The position numbers were made by a program, and so were the translations under genes. A stretch of 64,000 nucleotides of DNA from Comamonas sp. Y33R10-2 (GTDB lineage: Bacteria; Pseudomonadota; Gammaproteobacteria; Burkholderiales; Burkholderiaceae_C), in the NCBI RefSeq assembly GCF_019355935.1, contig NZ_CP079925.1, positions 806,001 through 870,000 on the forward strand, in the 5' to 3' direction. Below, in pieces: positions 35,107-44,573 of this stretch; positions within the stretch are counted from its first letter, which is position 1; every line of letters begins with the position of its first letter. The notes below the pieces were generated by a model, which was given only the letters and a program-made list of their open reading frames with translations, was not told the origin of the DNA and ran no database searches.

Positions 35107-36303
35107 ATGAACACAATGACAGACAACTATCTCACCCCCGATGCGCTGGCTGTGATCGAGCGTGCCAAGGCGCTGGCACCTAAGCTGGCAGCGCGTGGTC
35201 AGCAAGCGGATCGCGAAGGCAAGATTCCTGATGAGACCATTGCCGAGATGGCCGAGGCAGGTCTGTTCCGTGTGCTGCAACCCAAGCGTTGGGGTGGCTA
35301 TGAAATGGATCCGCGCGTGTTCTATAGCGTGCAGATGGAGCTGGCCAAGGGCTGTATGTCCACGGCCTGGATTTACGGCGTCGTTGGTGTGCATCCTTGG
35401 CAGCTGGGACTGTTCCCGGCTCAGGCGCAAGAAGATGTCTGGGGCAAAGACTCGGGCGTGCGCATTGCCTCGACCTACATGCCTACTGGCAAGGCCGAGC
35501 CTGTGGAGGGCGGCTTCAAGTTCAGCGGCCGCTGGAGCTTCTCCACCGGCTCCAAGCACTGCGACTGGTTGTTCCTGGGTGGTCTGCTGCCCAAGCGCGA
35601 TGGCACACCCGGTCTGGAGCATGTGACGTTCTTGGTGCCCAAGTCTGACTACCGCATCGAAGACAACTGGGATGTGCTGGGCCTGCGCGGCACAGGCAGC
35701 CATGACATCGTGGTGGAAGGCGCTTTTGTGCCGGCTCACCGCATTCAGTACACCAATGACCACAGCGATGCAGGTTGCCCCGGTCGTGTGGAAAACACCG
35801 GTTGGCTGTTCCGTATTCCATTTACCCATGTCTTCCAGCGCGCGGTGTCTACGGCCTGTCTGGGTGCTCTGGAAGGTGCTATCGCTTCGTTCACCGAGCG
35901 TGCAACCTCTCATGTGGGAAAGCATGGCAACAAGATGGCGGAAGACGTGAACGCGCAGACCGCGGTGACGGAAGCCACGATTGCACTGGATCAGCTCAAA
36001 GTCGTGCTGTTCCGCAATTACGCCCGCATTGTGGATGCTGCAAAAACCGGCATTCAACTGTCGCTGGAAGAGCGTTTGCTGCAGCGTGCTCAGGCTTCGT
36101 ATGTGCCTAAGCTGACTGGCTTTCACGCCAATGAGTTGATGCGCGCCTGCGCTGCCAGCGGCACCTTCAAGAGCAACCCGATTGAGCGCGTCTTCCGCGA
36201 TATTCATCAGGGTCGCACTCACATTGCCAACAATACCGACGCTTATGTGCGCGCCTATGGGGCACATGTCTTGGGCATTCCTAATCAGGAACCTTTCGTC
36301 TGA
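35107..36303 (+). CDS. tesA1: 3-HSA 4-hydroxylase oxygenase subunit TesA1
   Basis: A 398-residue flavin-dependent monooxygenase with the acyl-CoA dehydrogenase fold (HsaA/HpaH two-component type). GRWSFSTGSKHCDWLFLGG near 140-158, DNWDVLGLRGTGSHDIVVE near 185-203 and the C-terminal IERVFRDIHQGRTHIANN are typical. It 4-hydroxylates 3-hydroxy-9,10-secoandrosta-1,3,5(10)-triene-9,17-dione using reduced flavin from TesA2. GGAGACCTGA precedes the ATG. It leads the rightward unit with tesH and tesI. Confidence 0.93.
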   Translation: MNTMTDNYLTPDALAVIERAKALAPKLAARGQQADREGKIPDETIAEMAEAGLFRVLQPKRWGGYEMDPRVFYSVQMELAKGCMSTAWIYGVVGVHPWQLGLFPAQAQEDVWGKDSGVRIASTYMPTGKAEPVEGGFKFSGRWSFSTGSKHCDWLFLGGLLPKRDGTPGLEHVTFLVPKSDYRIEDNWDVLGLRGTGSHDIVVEGAFVPAHRIQYTNDHSDAGCPGRVENTGWLFRIPFTHVFQRAVSTACLGALEGAIASFTERATSHVGKHGNKMAEDVNAQTAVTEATIALDQLKVVLFRNYARIVDAAKTGIQLSLEERLLQRAQASYVPKLTGFHANELMRACAASGTFKSNPIERVFRDIHQGRTHIANNTDAYVRAYGAHVLGIPNQEPFV

Positions 36304-36321
36304 TCTTGATCAGCTGACATT

Positions 36322-36351
36322 GCGGCAGTCGTCTATAGGGACCACTGCCGC
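36322..36351. other. Perfect hairpin between tesA1 and tesH
   Basis: GCGGCAGT and ACTGCCGC flank an inner GTC-N6-GAC, so 11 base pairs can form with single C-C mismatches between. It is 18 bp after the tesA1 stop, with only a weak T-rich stretch after it; it may trim or partly stop transcription between tesA1 and tesH. Confidence 0.6.
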
Positions 36352-36404
36352 AAGCGTTCTTTTGCGACAGTCCATCCATAAAACAAAAATTTCGGAGACA
36401 AGGT

Positions 36405-38135
36405 ATGGCAGAACAAGAATATGACCTGATCGTTGTGGGTTCAGGTGCGGGTGCGTTGTTGGGTGCGATTCGTGCGCAAGAGCAGGGGCTCAAGACGCTG
36501 GTTGTCGAAAAAACAGAATTCTTTGGTGGAACCTCTGCTTTGTCAGGTGGCGGTATCTGGATTCCACTCAACTATGACCAAAAAAATGCAGGCATCAAAG
36601 ATGACCTGGAAACCGCTTTCAGCTACATGAAGCGCTGTGTTCGCGGTATGGCGACCGATGACCGTGTGCTGGCCTACGTAGAGACGGCTAGCAAGATGGC
36701 CGAGTACCTGCGCCAGATCGGTATTCCCTACCGCGCCATGGCTAAGTACGCTGACTATTACCCTCATATCGAAGGCTCCAAGCCAGGTGGTCGCACCATG
36801 GACCCGATGGATTTCAACGCTGCCAAACTTGGTTTGCCAGCGCTTGAGACTATGCGCTCCGGTGCCACGGGCAATATGCTATTCGGCAAGATGAGCATCA
36901 ATGCGTTTGAAGCGCATTCCATGTTGTCGCGCGAGTTGAAGTCACGCTTCACCATCGTGGGCATCATGCTCAAATATTTCTTGGACTACCCTTGGCGCAC
37001 CAAGACCAAGCGTGATCGCCGCATGGCTGGTGGTCAGGCTTTGGTTGCCGGCCTGCTGGCTGCGGCCAATAAGGCAGGCGTTGAGATGTGGCGCAGGTCT
37101 GCGCTGCAAGAGTTGGTGAAAGATGCATCGGGTCGTGTGACTGGCGTCATCGTTGAAAAAAATGGTCAGCGCATCCAGGTCAATGCCAAGCGCGCAGTGT
37201 TGCTGGCCGCTGGTGGTTTTGAGCGCAACCAAGAAATGCGCGACCAATATCTAACCAAGCCCACCAAGGCCGAGTGGACTGCCACCCCCGTAGGCGGCAA
37301 TACCGGTGATGCCCACCGTGCAGGTCAGGCTGTGGGTGCGCAGTTGCACCTGATGGACTGGTCCTGGGGCGTGCCTACGATGGATGTGCCCAAAGAAGCG
37401 GCCTTCCGCGGTATTTTTGTAGAGCGTTCGCTGCCCGGCTGCATGGTGGTCAACAACAAAGGGCAGCGCTTTTTGAATGAGTCTGGCCCTTACCCCGAAT
37501 TTCAGCAGGCCATGCTGGCTGAAGATGCCAAGGGCAATGGCGGCGTGCCTGCATGGATTGTGTTTGATGCCTCTTTTCGCGCTCAAAACCCCATGGGGCC
37601 GCTGATGCCCGCGTCCGCCATTCCTGACAGCAAGGTGCGCAAGAGCTGGCTGAACAATGTGTACTGGAAGGGTGAGACGCTGGAAGATCTGGCTGGCCAG
37701 ATCGGCGTGGAGGCTGCTGGCCTGAAGGACAGCGCACGCCGCATGACCGAATACGCCAAGACCGGCAAGGATCTGGACTTTGACCGCGGCGGCAATGTCT
37801 TTGACCGCTACTACGGCGACCCACGTTTGCAAAACCCCAATCTGGGTCCTATCGAAAAAGGTCCGTTTTACGCCATGCGCCTGTGGCCCGGTGAGATCGG
37901 CACCAAGGGTGGTCTGTTGACCGACCGTGAAGGCCGCGTGCTGAGTGCCGAGGGTAACGTGATTGAGGGTCTGTACTGTGTGGGCAATAACTCTGCCTCT
38001 GTCATGGGGCCTGCCTATCCGGGCGCGGGCTCTACCCTTGGGCCAGCCATGACCTTTGCCTTCCGCGCGGTGGCGGACATGGTGGGCAAGCCTTTGCCAT
38101 TAGAGAACCCACATCTGCTGGGTAAAGCCGTTTAG
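36405..38135 (+). CDS. tesH: 3-ketosteroid delta-1-dehydrogenase
   Basis: A 576-residue FAD enzyme that introduces the 1,2 double bond in ring A of 3-ketosteroids. IVVGSGAGALLGAIRA near 9-24 is the FAD motif, followed by GGTSALSGGGIWIPLNYDQ near 40-58 and the C-terminal GNNSASVMGPAYPGAGSTLG substrate/FAD segment. The sequence closely follows the characterised Comamonas testosteroni enzyme throughout. TCGGAGACAAGGT precedes the ATG. The next gene, tesI, begins 13 bp after its stop. Confidence 0.95.
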   Translation: MAEQEYDLIVVGSGAGALLGAIRAQEQGLKTLVVEKTEFFGGTSALSGGGIWIPLNYDQKNAGIKDDLETAFSYMKRCVRGMATDDRVLAYVETASKMAEYLRQIGIPYRAMAKYADYYPHIEGSKPGGRTMDPMDFNAAKLGLPALETMRSGATGNMLFGKMSINAFEAHSMLSRELKSRFTIVGIMLKYFLDYPWRTKTKRDRRMAGGQALVAGLLAAANKAGVEMWRRSALQELVKDASGRVTGVIVEKNGQRIQVNAKRAVLLAAGGFERNQEMRDQYLTKPTKAEWTATPVGGNTGDAHRAGQAVGAQLHLMDWSWGVPTMDVPKEAAFRGIFVERSLPGCMVVNNKGQRFLNESGPYPEFQQAMLAEDAKGNGGVPAWIVFDASFRAQNPMGPLMPASAIPDSKVRKSWLNNVYWKGETLEDLAGQIGVEAAGLKDSARRMTEYAKTGKDLDFDRGGNVFDRYYGDPRLQNPNLGPIEKGPFYAMRLWPGEIGTKGGLLTDREGRVLSAEGNVIEGLYCVGNNSASVMGPAYPGAGSTLGPAMTFAFRAVADMVGKPLPLENPHLLGKAV

Positions 38136-38148
38136 GCAGGGGGCACGT

Positions 38149-39882
38149 ATGTCAAACGCTAAAAAACACATCAGCACCATCAATCCTGTGGGCGCTGCAT
38201 TGGAAGTTCGCTCTGCCGACGACATTCAGTGGTCTGACACTGCTGACGTGGTGGTTGTTGGCTGGGGCGCAGCCGGTGCCAGCGCCGCCATTGAAGCGCG
38301 CGAGCAAGGCGCTGAAGTACTGGTGATCGATCGCTTCAGCGGTGGCGGCGCCAGCGTTCTCTCGGGCGGCGTGGTCTATGCCGGTGGCGGCACCCAATAC
38401 CAAAAGCAGGCGGGCTTTGAAGATTCGCCCGAGGCCATGACGGCCTACCTCAAACATGAAGTCAATGGCGTGGTCAGCGATGAAACGCTGGCACGCTTTA
38501 GCCGTGAGAGCGTGGCTAATCTGGATTGGTTGGAAAAGCAGGGGGCGACTTTTGCTGCAACCATGCCAGCGTACAAAACTTCGTACCCTGCAGACGGCAA
38601 GTATCTGTACTACTCCGGCAACGAAGTGGTGCCTGCTTACGGCAACCCTGCACTGGCCAAGAAGCCTGCGCCGCGCGGTCACCGCGTGGTGGCTAAGGGG
38701 CAGTCAGGTGCTACATTTTTTGCAGCGCTTCAAAAATCGACGCTGGCGCATGGCGCCCGTACGCTGACTCAGGCGCGTGTGCAGCGACTGGTGCGCGAGC
38801 ACGACACTGGCCGCATTCTGGGTGTGGAAGTGACCGTGTTGCCCGCAGGTGATGCACGCACTGAGCGCCATAAAAAGCTCGATGAATTGGTGGCCAAGTG
38901 GCGCCTGTATCAAGCACCCCGCGCCCAAGCTGGCCGCCGTGAAGCCGCGAAAATTGAGAGCGAGCTTGGTGATAAACGTTTCATCCGCGCCCGCAAAGCG
39001 GTGGTGCTGTCTACCGGCGGCTACATCTTCAACTCTGCATTGATGGATGAGCACGCTCCCGCATACAAGCCCGGCTGGCTGACAGGCGCTACTGGCTGCG
39101 ATGGCTCGGGTCTGCGTCTGGGCCAGTCAGTGGGCGGTGTTGGCAAGGATTTGCACAATATTTCGGCCTGGCGTTTCATCACTCCTCCATCTGTCTGGCC
39201 AAAGGGGCTGGTGGTCAACACCAAGGGCGAGCGTTTTTGCAACGAGCAGGTCTATGGCGCCAAGTTGGGCTACGAGCTAATGGAAAAGCAGGGCGGCAAG
39301 GCCTGGCTCATTATTGATAGCAAGCTGCGCAGGCAGGCCGCGTGGCAGTGCCTGTTTGGTGGCCTGTGGGCATTTCAGTCCATGCCCGCGCTGGCGCTGA
39401 TGTACAAGGTCGCCGTCAAAGGTAAGTCTGTGGCCGATTTGGCCAAAAAGCTGGTTATGGATGCGGCCGTTTTGCAGCGCCAGTTTGACGCTTCCAATGC
39501 CGCAGCGCGTGGCGAAGCTGAGGACCCGCAGGGTAAGTCCAAGGACATGCGCCATGAGTTCAAGGGCGGCTCGCTGTTCGCCATTGATATCTCCATCAGT
39601 CAAAAGATGTTCCCGCTGGCAGTGTTGAGTCTGGGAGGCCTTCAAGTCAACGAAGACAACGGCGCGGTGATCGACGCAGCTGGCCGCGATATTTCGGGTC
39701 TGTATGCCGCTGGGCGCACGGCCATAGGTGTGGCTTCTTCACGTTATGTGAGCGGGCTCTCGTTAGCGGACTGCGTGTTCTCTGGCCGCAGGGCTGGTAA
39801 GGCTGCGGCGAAGGAGGGCGAGCAGTCAGTGCAGCTTGAGCCGTTGCAGCCAACAGCGCGGCTGGAGAGTGTTGCGAGCTAA
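38149..39882 (+). CDS. tesI: 3-ketosteroid delta-4(5-alpha)-dehydrogenase
   Basis: A 577-residue FAD-dependent dehydrogenase related to TesH. VVVGWGAAGASAAIEA near 35-50 is the dinucleotide motif; GGGASVLSGGVVYAGGG follows, and the C-terminal GLYAAGRTAIGVASSRYVSG contacts FAD. Members of this branch oxidise 5-alpha-3-ketosteroids to 4-ene-3-ketosteroids. Position directly after tesH is as in known tes clusters. Confidence 0.9.
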   Translation: MSNAKKHISTINPVGAALEVRSADDIQWSDTADVVVVGWGAAGASAAIEAREQGAEVLVIDRFSGGGASVLSGGVVYAGGGTQYQKQAGFEDSPEAMTAYLKHEVNGVVSDETLARFSRESVANLDWLEKQGATFAATMPAYKTSYPADGKYLYYSGNEVVPAYGNPALAKKPAPRGHRVVAKGQSGATFFAALQKSTLAHGARTLTQARVQRLVREHDTGRILGVEVTVLPAGDARTERHKKLDELVAKWRLYQAPRAQAGRREAAKIESELGDKRFIRARKAVVLSTGGYIFNSALMDEHAPAYKPGWLTGATGCDGSGLRLGQSVGGVGKDLHNISAWRFITPPSVWPKGLVVNTKGERFCNEQVYGAKLGYELMEKQGGKAWLIIDSKLRRQAAWQCLFGGLWAFQSMPALALMYKVAVKGKSVADLAKKLVMDAAVLQRQFDASNAAARGEAEDPQGKSKDMRHEFKGGSLFAIDISISQKMFPLAVLSLGGLQVNEDNGAVIDAAGRDISGLYAAGRTAIGVASSRYVSGLSLADCVFSGRRAGKAAAKEGEQSVQLEPLQPTARLESVAS

Positions 39883-39961
39883 GCCCTAAGGTATGGCGAT
39901 CTGCAGATGCATAGGCGCATCGCTGCTAAAAAAAGTGTGAGTGAGTAAGGAATAACTAAAA

Positions 39962-41026
39962 ATGAGCAATGAAGCCACAACCACATCGCGTTATCACCCG
40001 CTGCGCGTAAGCGCGGTGATTGATGAAACGCACGATACCAAGTCCATCGTGTTTGATGTGCCAGAGACGCTGGCTGAACAGTTTCGCTATCGCCCCGGTC
40101 AGTTTTTGACATTGCGATTGCCTATTGATGGTCGTTATGTGCCGCGCTGCTATTCAATGTCCAGCGCGCCTGCGCTTGACAATGCGCTGCGCGTCACCGT
40201 CAAGCGAGTGAATCAGGGGCGCGGCTCCAACTGGGTGTGCGACAAGATTCGCGTGGGTGACTCGATTGAGTTGATGCCGCCTTCAGGCCTGTTTTCCCCC
40301 AAAAACTTGGCGCAAAATTTTGTGTTGTTGGCCGGTGGCAGCGGCATCACGCCAGTGTTTTCGATCTTGCGCACGGTGCTCAAGCAGCATCAGGGCAATG
40401 TGGTGCTGTTCTACGCTAACCGTGATGAACGCTCGGTGATCTTTAAGAAGGACTTGCAGCAGTTGGCTGCTGAGTACCCCGATCGTTTGCAGATCGTGCA
40501 TTGGCTGGACTCGGTGCAGGGCGCACCGTCGCAAAAGCAACTGGCTGCTTGGGCCAAACCTTGGGTGGCCAATGCCGGTCAGTCCTTTATCTGCGGCCCC
40601 GGCCCTTTCATGGATGCCGCGCAGGCCGCCATGATTGATGCCGGTATGCCTGCCGGTCAAGTGCATGTGGAGCGCTTTGTCTCGCTACCTGACGAGGAAA
40701 CCTTGCAGCAGATGCAAGAAGCCGCTGCGCCTATTGAAGCAGCTGTTGATGAGGCCGTCGTGCAACTGCGTTTGGATGGCGAGGAGTACGAATTCACCTG
40801 CAGCGGCACAGAAACCATTTTGGAAGCTGGTCTGCGCGCAGGTATCAACGTACCTTTTTCTTGCCAAGCAGGCATGTGCGCTTCTTGTATGTGCCAAGTG
40901 CAGGATGGCAGTGTGCATCTGCGCCACAACGAAGTGTTGGATGCCAAAGACTTGTCCAAAAAATGGACGCTGGCCTGCCAGTCCTTCCCGACCAGCGAAA
41001 AGCTGCGCGTTAAATTTCCGGAGTAA
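39962..41026 (+). CDS. kshB: 3-ketosteroid 9-alpha-hydroxylase reductase KshB
   Basis: A 354-residue three-domain reductase. An FAD domain with RCYSMSSAP near 61-69 comes first, then an NAD domain with LLAGGSGITPVFSILR near 121-136, and last a plant-type [2Fe-2S] domain with Cys301, Cys306, Cys309 and Cys339. It passes electrons from NADH to the Rieske oxygenase KshA, which opens ring B together with the delta-1-dehydrogenase. KshA is not in the window. Placement between tesI and the CoA ligase matches the Comamonas locus and supports this over a general phenylacetate-type reductase. Confidence 0.85.
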   Translation: MSNEATTTSRYHPLRVSAVIDETHDTKSIVFDVPETLAEQFRYRPGQFLTLRLPIDGRYVPRCYSMSSAPALDNALRVTVKRVNQGRGSNWVCDKIRVGDSIELMPPSGLFSPKNLAQNFVLLAGGSGITPVFSILRTVLKQHQGNVVLFYANRDERSVIFKKDLQQLAAEYPDRLQIVHWLDSVQGAPSQKQLAAWAKPWVANAGQSFICGPGPFMDAAQAAMIDAGMPAGQVHVERFVSLPDEETLQQMQEAAAPIEAAVDEAVVQLRLDGEEYEFTCSGTETILEAGLRAGINVPFSCQAGMCASCMCQVQDGSVHLRHNEVLDAKDLSKKWTLACQSFPTSEKLRVKFPE

Positions 41027-41029
41027 TTG

Positions 41030-42649
41030 ATGTCAAATAACCAGAACGCGTTGCCAGAGGCTTGCTTGACCCTGCCGGGCATGTTGGCCGATGTGGTCAG
41101 TCGCTTCGCCAGCCGCGCCGCGATTGTTGAGAATGGCCAGTCCATTAGCTACGAGCAGTTGCAGCAACTGAGCCGCCAAGCGGCCCGCGCCTTGATGACG
41201 CTGGGCGTGCAGCCCGGCGACCGTGTGGCGCTATGGGCGCCGAACGCGAGCGAATGGATTATTGCGGCCTGCGGCGTGCATGCCGCGGGCGGAGTGCTGG
41301 TGCCGCTCAACACTCGTATGAAGGGCGCAGAAGCGGCTGACATTTTGGAGCGTAGCGGCACCAAGGTGTTGATTAGCGTGGGTGATTTTCTCAATAACTA
41401 CTACCCTGATTTGCTCAATGGCCAGCGGCCCGCAACGCTAGAGAGCGTGGTTGTGTTGGGTGACAAGGTCATGCCAAGCGCAGACCTGAGCTGGGCGCAG
41501 TTCATGGCCAAGGCTGAAGGCACAAGCGCCCAAGCTCAGCAGCAGCGTGAGGCGCAGATCAAGCCAGACGATACAGCTGACTTGATGTTTACTTCTGGCA
41601 CCACGGGTCGCCCTAAAGGCGTGATGTGCGCCCATCGCCCCACGATTTTGGCCTTTAAGGCTTGGTCTGATGTGGTGGGTTTGGCGGAAGGCAGCCGCTA
41701 TCTGATCGTCAACCCTTTCTTTCACACCTTTGGCTACAAGGCTGGTTGGGTGGCGGCTTTGCTGCAAGGCTCGACGATCTATCCAGAGCAGGTTTTTGAT
41801 GCCGAGGCCATCCTGCGCCGCATTGAAAGTGACCGCATCAGCTTTATGCCGGGGCCGCCCACGCTGTTTCTGTCCATGCTGGCGCACCCGGATCTCAAGA
41901 GCTTTGACTTGAGCTCGCTAGTGTCCTCGGTCACCGGTGCATCCACTGTTCCTCCAATTCTCATCAAGCGTATGCGTGATGAGTTAGGTATTAAGAACGT
42001 GACCACGGCTTATGGCCTAACAGAGTGCGGCGGTTGCGCCACTGTATGTCTCCCATCTGACGATGTGGAAACTGTGGCTAATACCTGCGGTACAGCTTTG
42101 CCGGGCACCGAAGTGCGCTGTGTGAATGAGCAAGGAGAGACGGTAGGTGTGGGTGAAGCCGGCGAGGTGCTCCTGCGCGGCTATCACATCATGCAAGGCT
42201 ATTTTGAAGATGAAAAAGCCTCTGCAGAAACGATTGATGCAGATGGCTGGCTGCATACCGGTGATGTGGGTGTGCTCGACGAACGTGGCTATCTGCGCAT
42301 TACTGATCGACTCAAAGATATGTTCATCGTCGGCGGTTTCAACTGCTACCCGGCTGAGATTGAGCGCATCCTCTCCAATCAGCCTGAGGTGGCGCAAGTG
42401 GCAGTCATCGGTGTTGCTGATGAGCGTATGGGTGAAGTTGGCTGTGCCTGTGTGGTGACGCGAAACGGCGTGGCGTTGGATAAGGATGCCCTGATTACTT
42501 GGTGCCGTGCCAATATGGCGAACTACAAGGTGCCGCGCTTTGTGCTGCAATTCGACAGCCTGCCTGTAAATGCCTCCAACAAGGTGCAAAAACGCGATCT
42601 TCAGCAAGTCGTTAAAGCTCGCCTTGAGCAACTGCATCAGCCAGCTTGA
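41030..42649 (+). CDS. scdA: Acyl-CoA ligase for the C/D-ring propanoate (ScdA-like)
   Basis: A 539-residue AMP-forming ligase. [17 protein letters not shown] near 186-202, [31 protein letters not shown] and [20 protein letters not shown] are the adenylation motifs; [14 protein letters not shown] bears the catalytic lysine. In Comamonas the ligase at this position activates the hexanorandrostanoic acid left after A/B-ring removal, starting C/D-ring beta-oxidation (FadD3-like role). I start at ATG 41030 rather than the TTG one codon upstream; CCGGAG lies just before. Last gene before the tRNA pair. Confidence 0.85.
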   Translation: MSNNQNALPEACLTLPGMLADVVSRFASRAAIVENGQSISYEQLQQLSRQAARALMTLGVQPGDRVALWAPNASEWIIAACGVHAAGGVLVPLNTRMKGAEAADILERSGTKVLISVGDFLNNYYPDLLNGQRPATLESVVVLGDKVMPSADLSWAQFMAKAEGTSAQAQQQREAQIKPDDTADLMFTSGTTGRPKGVMCAHRPTILAFKAWSDVVGLAEGSRYLIVNPFFHTFGYKAGWVAALLQGSTIYPEQVFDAEAILRRIESDRISFMPGPPTLFLSMLAHPDLKSFDLSSLVSSVTGASTVPPILIKRMRDELGIKNVTTAYGLTECGGCATVCLPSDDVETVANTCGTALPGTEVRCVNEQGETVGVGEAGEVLLRGYHIMQGYFEDEKASAETIDADGWLHTGDVGVLDERGYLRITDRLKDMFIVGGFNCYPAEIERILSNQPEVAQVAVIGVADERMGEVGCACVVTRNGVALDKDALITWCRANMANYKVPRFVLQFDSLPVNASNKVQKRDLQQVVKARLEQLHQPA

Positions 42650-42704
42650 TAAAGGTGTTTTGAAAAAATAACCCGAATTACCAAAAAAGGTAAAAAAGCG
42701 TGGC

Positions 42705-42710
42705 TATAAT
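42705..42710 (+). promoter_or_regulatory. Likely -10 element for the tRNA genes
   Basis: Perfect TATAAT 39 bp upstream of tRNA-Gly in an AT-rich spacer; the -35 box is not clear (TTACCA at 42678 is too far). Confidence 0.5.
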
Positions 42711-42748
42711 TCAACTCTGATCTGTAAGCTGCACAGCTTTTCAGAAAT

Positions 42749-42824
42749 GCGGGAATAGCTCAGTTGGTAGAGCGATACCTTGCCAAGGTATAGGTCGACG
42801 GTTCGAACCCGTTTTCCCGCTCCA
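42749..42824 (+). tRNA. tRNA-Gly (GCC)
   Basis: A 76-nt cloverleaf: acceptor GCGGGAA pairs with TTCCCGC, D-arm GCTCAGTTGGTAGAGC, anticodon stem ATACC/GGTAT with loop TTGCCAA (anticodon GCC), T-arm with GGTTCGAACCC, and encoded CCA. Confidence 0.95.
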
Positions 42825-42832
42825 AATTTTGA

Positions 42833-42859
42833 AAAGGGAAGCAAATGCTTCCCTTTTTT
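42833..42859 (+). terminator. Hairpin after tRNA-Gly
   Basis: AAAGGGAAGC / GCTTCCCTTT with loop AAAT and a six-T run, 8 bp after the tRNA. It could end tRNA-Gly transcription or allow partial read-through to tRNA-Leu. Confidence 0.75.
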
Positions 42860-42922
42860 ATTGCTTTAGTCCTATGACTGATGCAATACTTCTCATCAGC
42901 GCTTGCGCTGAGTGTGAAGTGG

Positions 42923-43011
42923 GCCTCGATGGTGAAATTGGTAGACACTGCAGACTTAAAATCTGCCGCTTTTAACAAAGCGTGCCGGTTCGATTCCGGC
43001 TCGAGGCACCA
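42923..43011 (+). tRNA. tRNA-Leu (UAA)
   Basis: An 89-nt class II tRNA: acceptor GCCTCGA pairs with TCGAGGC, anticodon stem GCAGA/TCTGC with loop CTTAAAA (anticodon TAA), long variable arm CGCTTTTAACAAAGCG, T-loop GGTTCGATTCC, encoded CCA. Confidence 0.95.
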
Positions 43012-43019
43012 AAATTGAA

Positions 43020-43053
43020 AAGCTTGCTATTTAAAATATAGCAAGCTTTTTTT
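43020..43053 (+). terminator. Terminator after tRNA-Leu
   Basis: AAGCTTGCTAT / ATAGCAAGCTT stem with a 7-nt loop and a seven-T run, 8 bp after the tRNA. Confidence 0.85.
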
Positions 43054-43237
43054 AATGGTGGATTGATCCGCCTTAGACATGCCACTTGATTGAAAGTGGG
43101 AGAATTCAAGGCCTGCGATGTGATCTGACACTGTGATGTCGAGTATTGCTTTCGGAGCTTGGAAAACCCCATACTTCGGTGCACGATGACTCTCAGTTCT
43201 GTCATGCTGACAGGGCCTGCACTCCAAGAGAAAAAAG

Positions 43238-43870
43238 ATGCCTAGTTACAACGCTGCTTTTGAAATTCATGTCCACGGTCAGGTTCTGCTCCGTGCTGAT
43301 GTTACGTACGAGCAGTTGCAAGACGCATTGCGTCCTTTGTGGGCCTATGCCGGTGCGCGCTCGTTGACTGAAGCCGAGGGGAGTCTTTATGAAGAAGAGC
43401 CCGGGCTTAAGCTCGACAAAAAAGAGCATCTGCTGCAGATGTGCTGGACGGTGCGGGGCGATGAAGACTTCCGTCAGGCGCTGGACGATATGTGCATGGG
43501 CCTGAACGAGCTGGCAGAGCAGGGCGCAGCCATTGAAGTGACCTTCTACGACACTGAATTCGATGAAGAAGAAGCCCCTGAAGAGGCACAAAGCCGCGAC
43601 GACTTTGTGATGCTTTTTGTGGGCCCCAATCCAGCAGCCATCATGCAGGTGCAGCGTGACCTTCTTGTGCAAGATGTGATTGGCCTTATGGAGCGCCACT
43701 TTGATGGAGCTGAGTTGACTGGCGTGGTGCAGGAGGTTGATAAGTTATTTGCGCAGCGCTTTGAAGCGCTGGTCAGCTCACTAGAGTTGGGCAAGCCGCC
43801 ACGTGGTGGCTCTGGCGGGACAGGCTCTGGCCATGGTGGTGGTAATCGCCGTCCACGTCATTTGCATTGA
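43238..43870 (+). CDS. Hypothetical cytoplasmic acidic protein
   Basis: A 210-residue protein I do not recognise. It is acidic through the middle (TEFDEEEAPEEAQSRDD near 105-121), has alternating strands and helices suggesting two alpha/beta units (FEIHVHGQVLLRADVTYEQL; FVMLFVGPNPAAIMQVQRDL), and ends in a Gly/Arg/His-rich tail (residues 186-210). No signal peptide or membrane helix. It lies between the tRNA genes and a metallopeptidase gene and may be cotranscribed with the latter. Confidence 0.65.
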   Translation: MPSYNAAFEIHVHGQVLLRADVTYEQLQDALRPLWAYAGARSLTEAEGSLYEEEPGLKLDKKEHLLQMCWTVRGDEDFRQALDDMCMGLNELAEQGAAIEVTFYDTEFDEEEAPEEAQSRDDFVMLFVGPNPAAIMQVQRDLLVQDVIGLMERHFDGAELTGVVQEVDKLFAQRFEALVSSLELGKPPRGGSGGTGSGHGGGNRRPRHLH

Positions 43871-43958
43871 TTTTCTGCACTGATTTACAGATTTTAAAAT
43901 TGCAAAGCCCTCTGCTCTGCGGTCATCTGGCCGTGACACAGAGGGTTTGTCTTTTGTC

Positions 43959-44564
43959 ATGAAGCCCATTCTCACGCCCAAATATTCAGGAGCCATCACG
44001 CCGCAGTTGCGTAAAGAAAGGGCTGCGCGCTCCAGCGCTGTGGATGCGCCGGCTCAGTTGGCTTTGCCGTATCTGTCAGGTTACGCGCCATCACTTCAAA
44101 GCAAAGTGCGCGAATGGCTGGTCGCAGGTAAAGCAGGTGAATGGTTGTTGAAAAAGTACCCGCAACCCCATGTGGTGCGTACAGATAAAGCACTTTATGC
44201 ATATGTTGACGACATTAAGGCTGAATATCTGCGCAATGCGGGCCAGTTGCACAAAGTGGCTTACGACAGCAAGATTCATGTGATGCGCAATGCGCTTGGC
44301 TTGCACACGCGGCGTTCTATTGCGCATGGCAGCAAGACCAATGCGCGGCACGAGATTCATATTGCGGCCATGTTCAAGCAGTCTCCGGATGCATTTTTGC
44401 GCATGATCTGCGTGCATGAGCTGGCGCATATCCGCATCATGGATCACGACAAAGTTTTCTATCAGCTGTGCGCGCACATGGAGCCTGAGTACCATCAGCT
44501 CGAATTTGATGTGCGCTTTTACCTCAGCTATTTAGATGGCGGTGGTGAGCCGCTTTGGGACTGA
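43959..44564 (+). CDS. YgjP-like zinc metallopeptidase
   Basis: A 201-residue protein of the YgjP/DUF45 group. The zinc motif HELAHIRIMDHDKVFY near 152-167 gives HExxH and a third His after six residues, the gluzincin-like pattern of this family. HTRRSIAHG precedes it. The substrate is unknown; DUF45 proteins are cytoplasmic and often associated with SprT/M48-like folds. I use the ATG at 43959; a TTG at 43947 is the longer option. Confidence 0.78.
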   Translation: MKPILTPKYSGAITPQLRKERAARSSAVDAPAQLALPYLSGYAPSLQSKVREWLVAGKAGEWLLKKYPQPHVVRTDKALYAYVDDIKAEYLRNAGQLHKVAYDSKIHVMRNALGLHTRRSIAHGSKTNARHEIHIAAMFKQSPDAFLRMICVHELAHIRIMDHDKVFYQLCAHMEPEYHQLEFDVRFYLSYLDGGGEPLWD

Positions 44565-44573
44565 TCTTCCACT

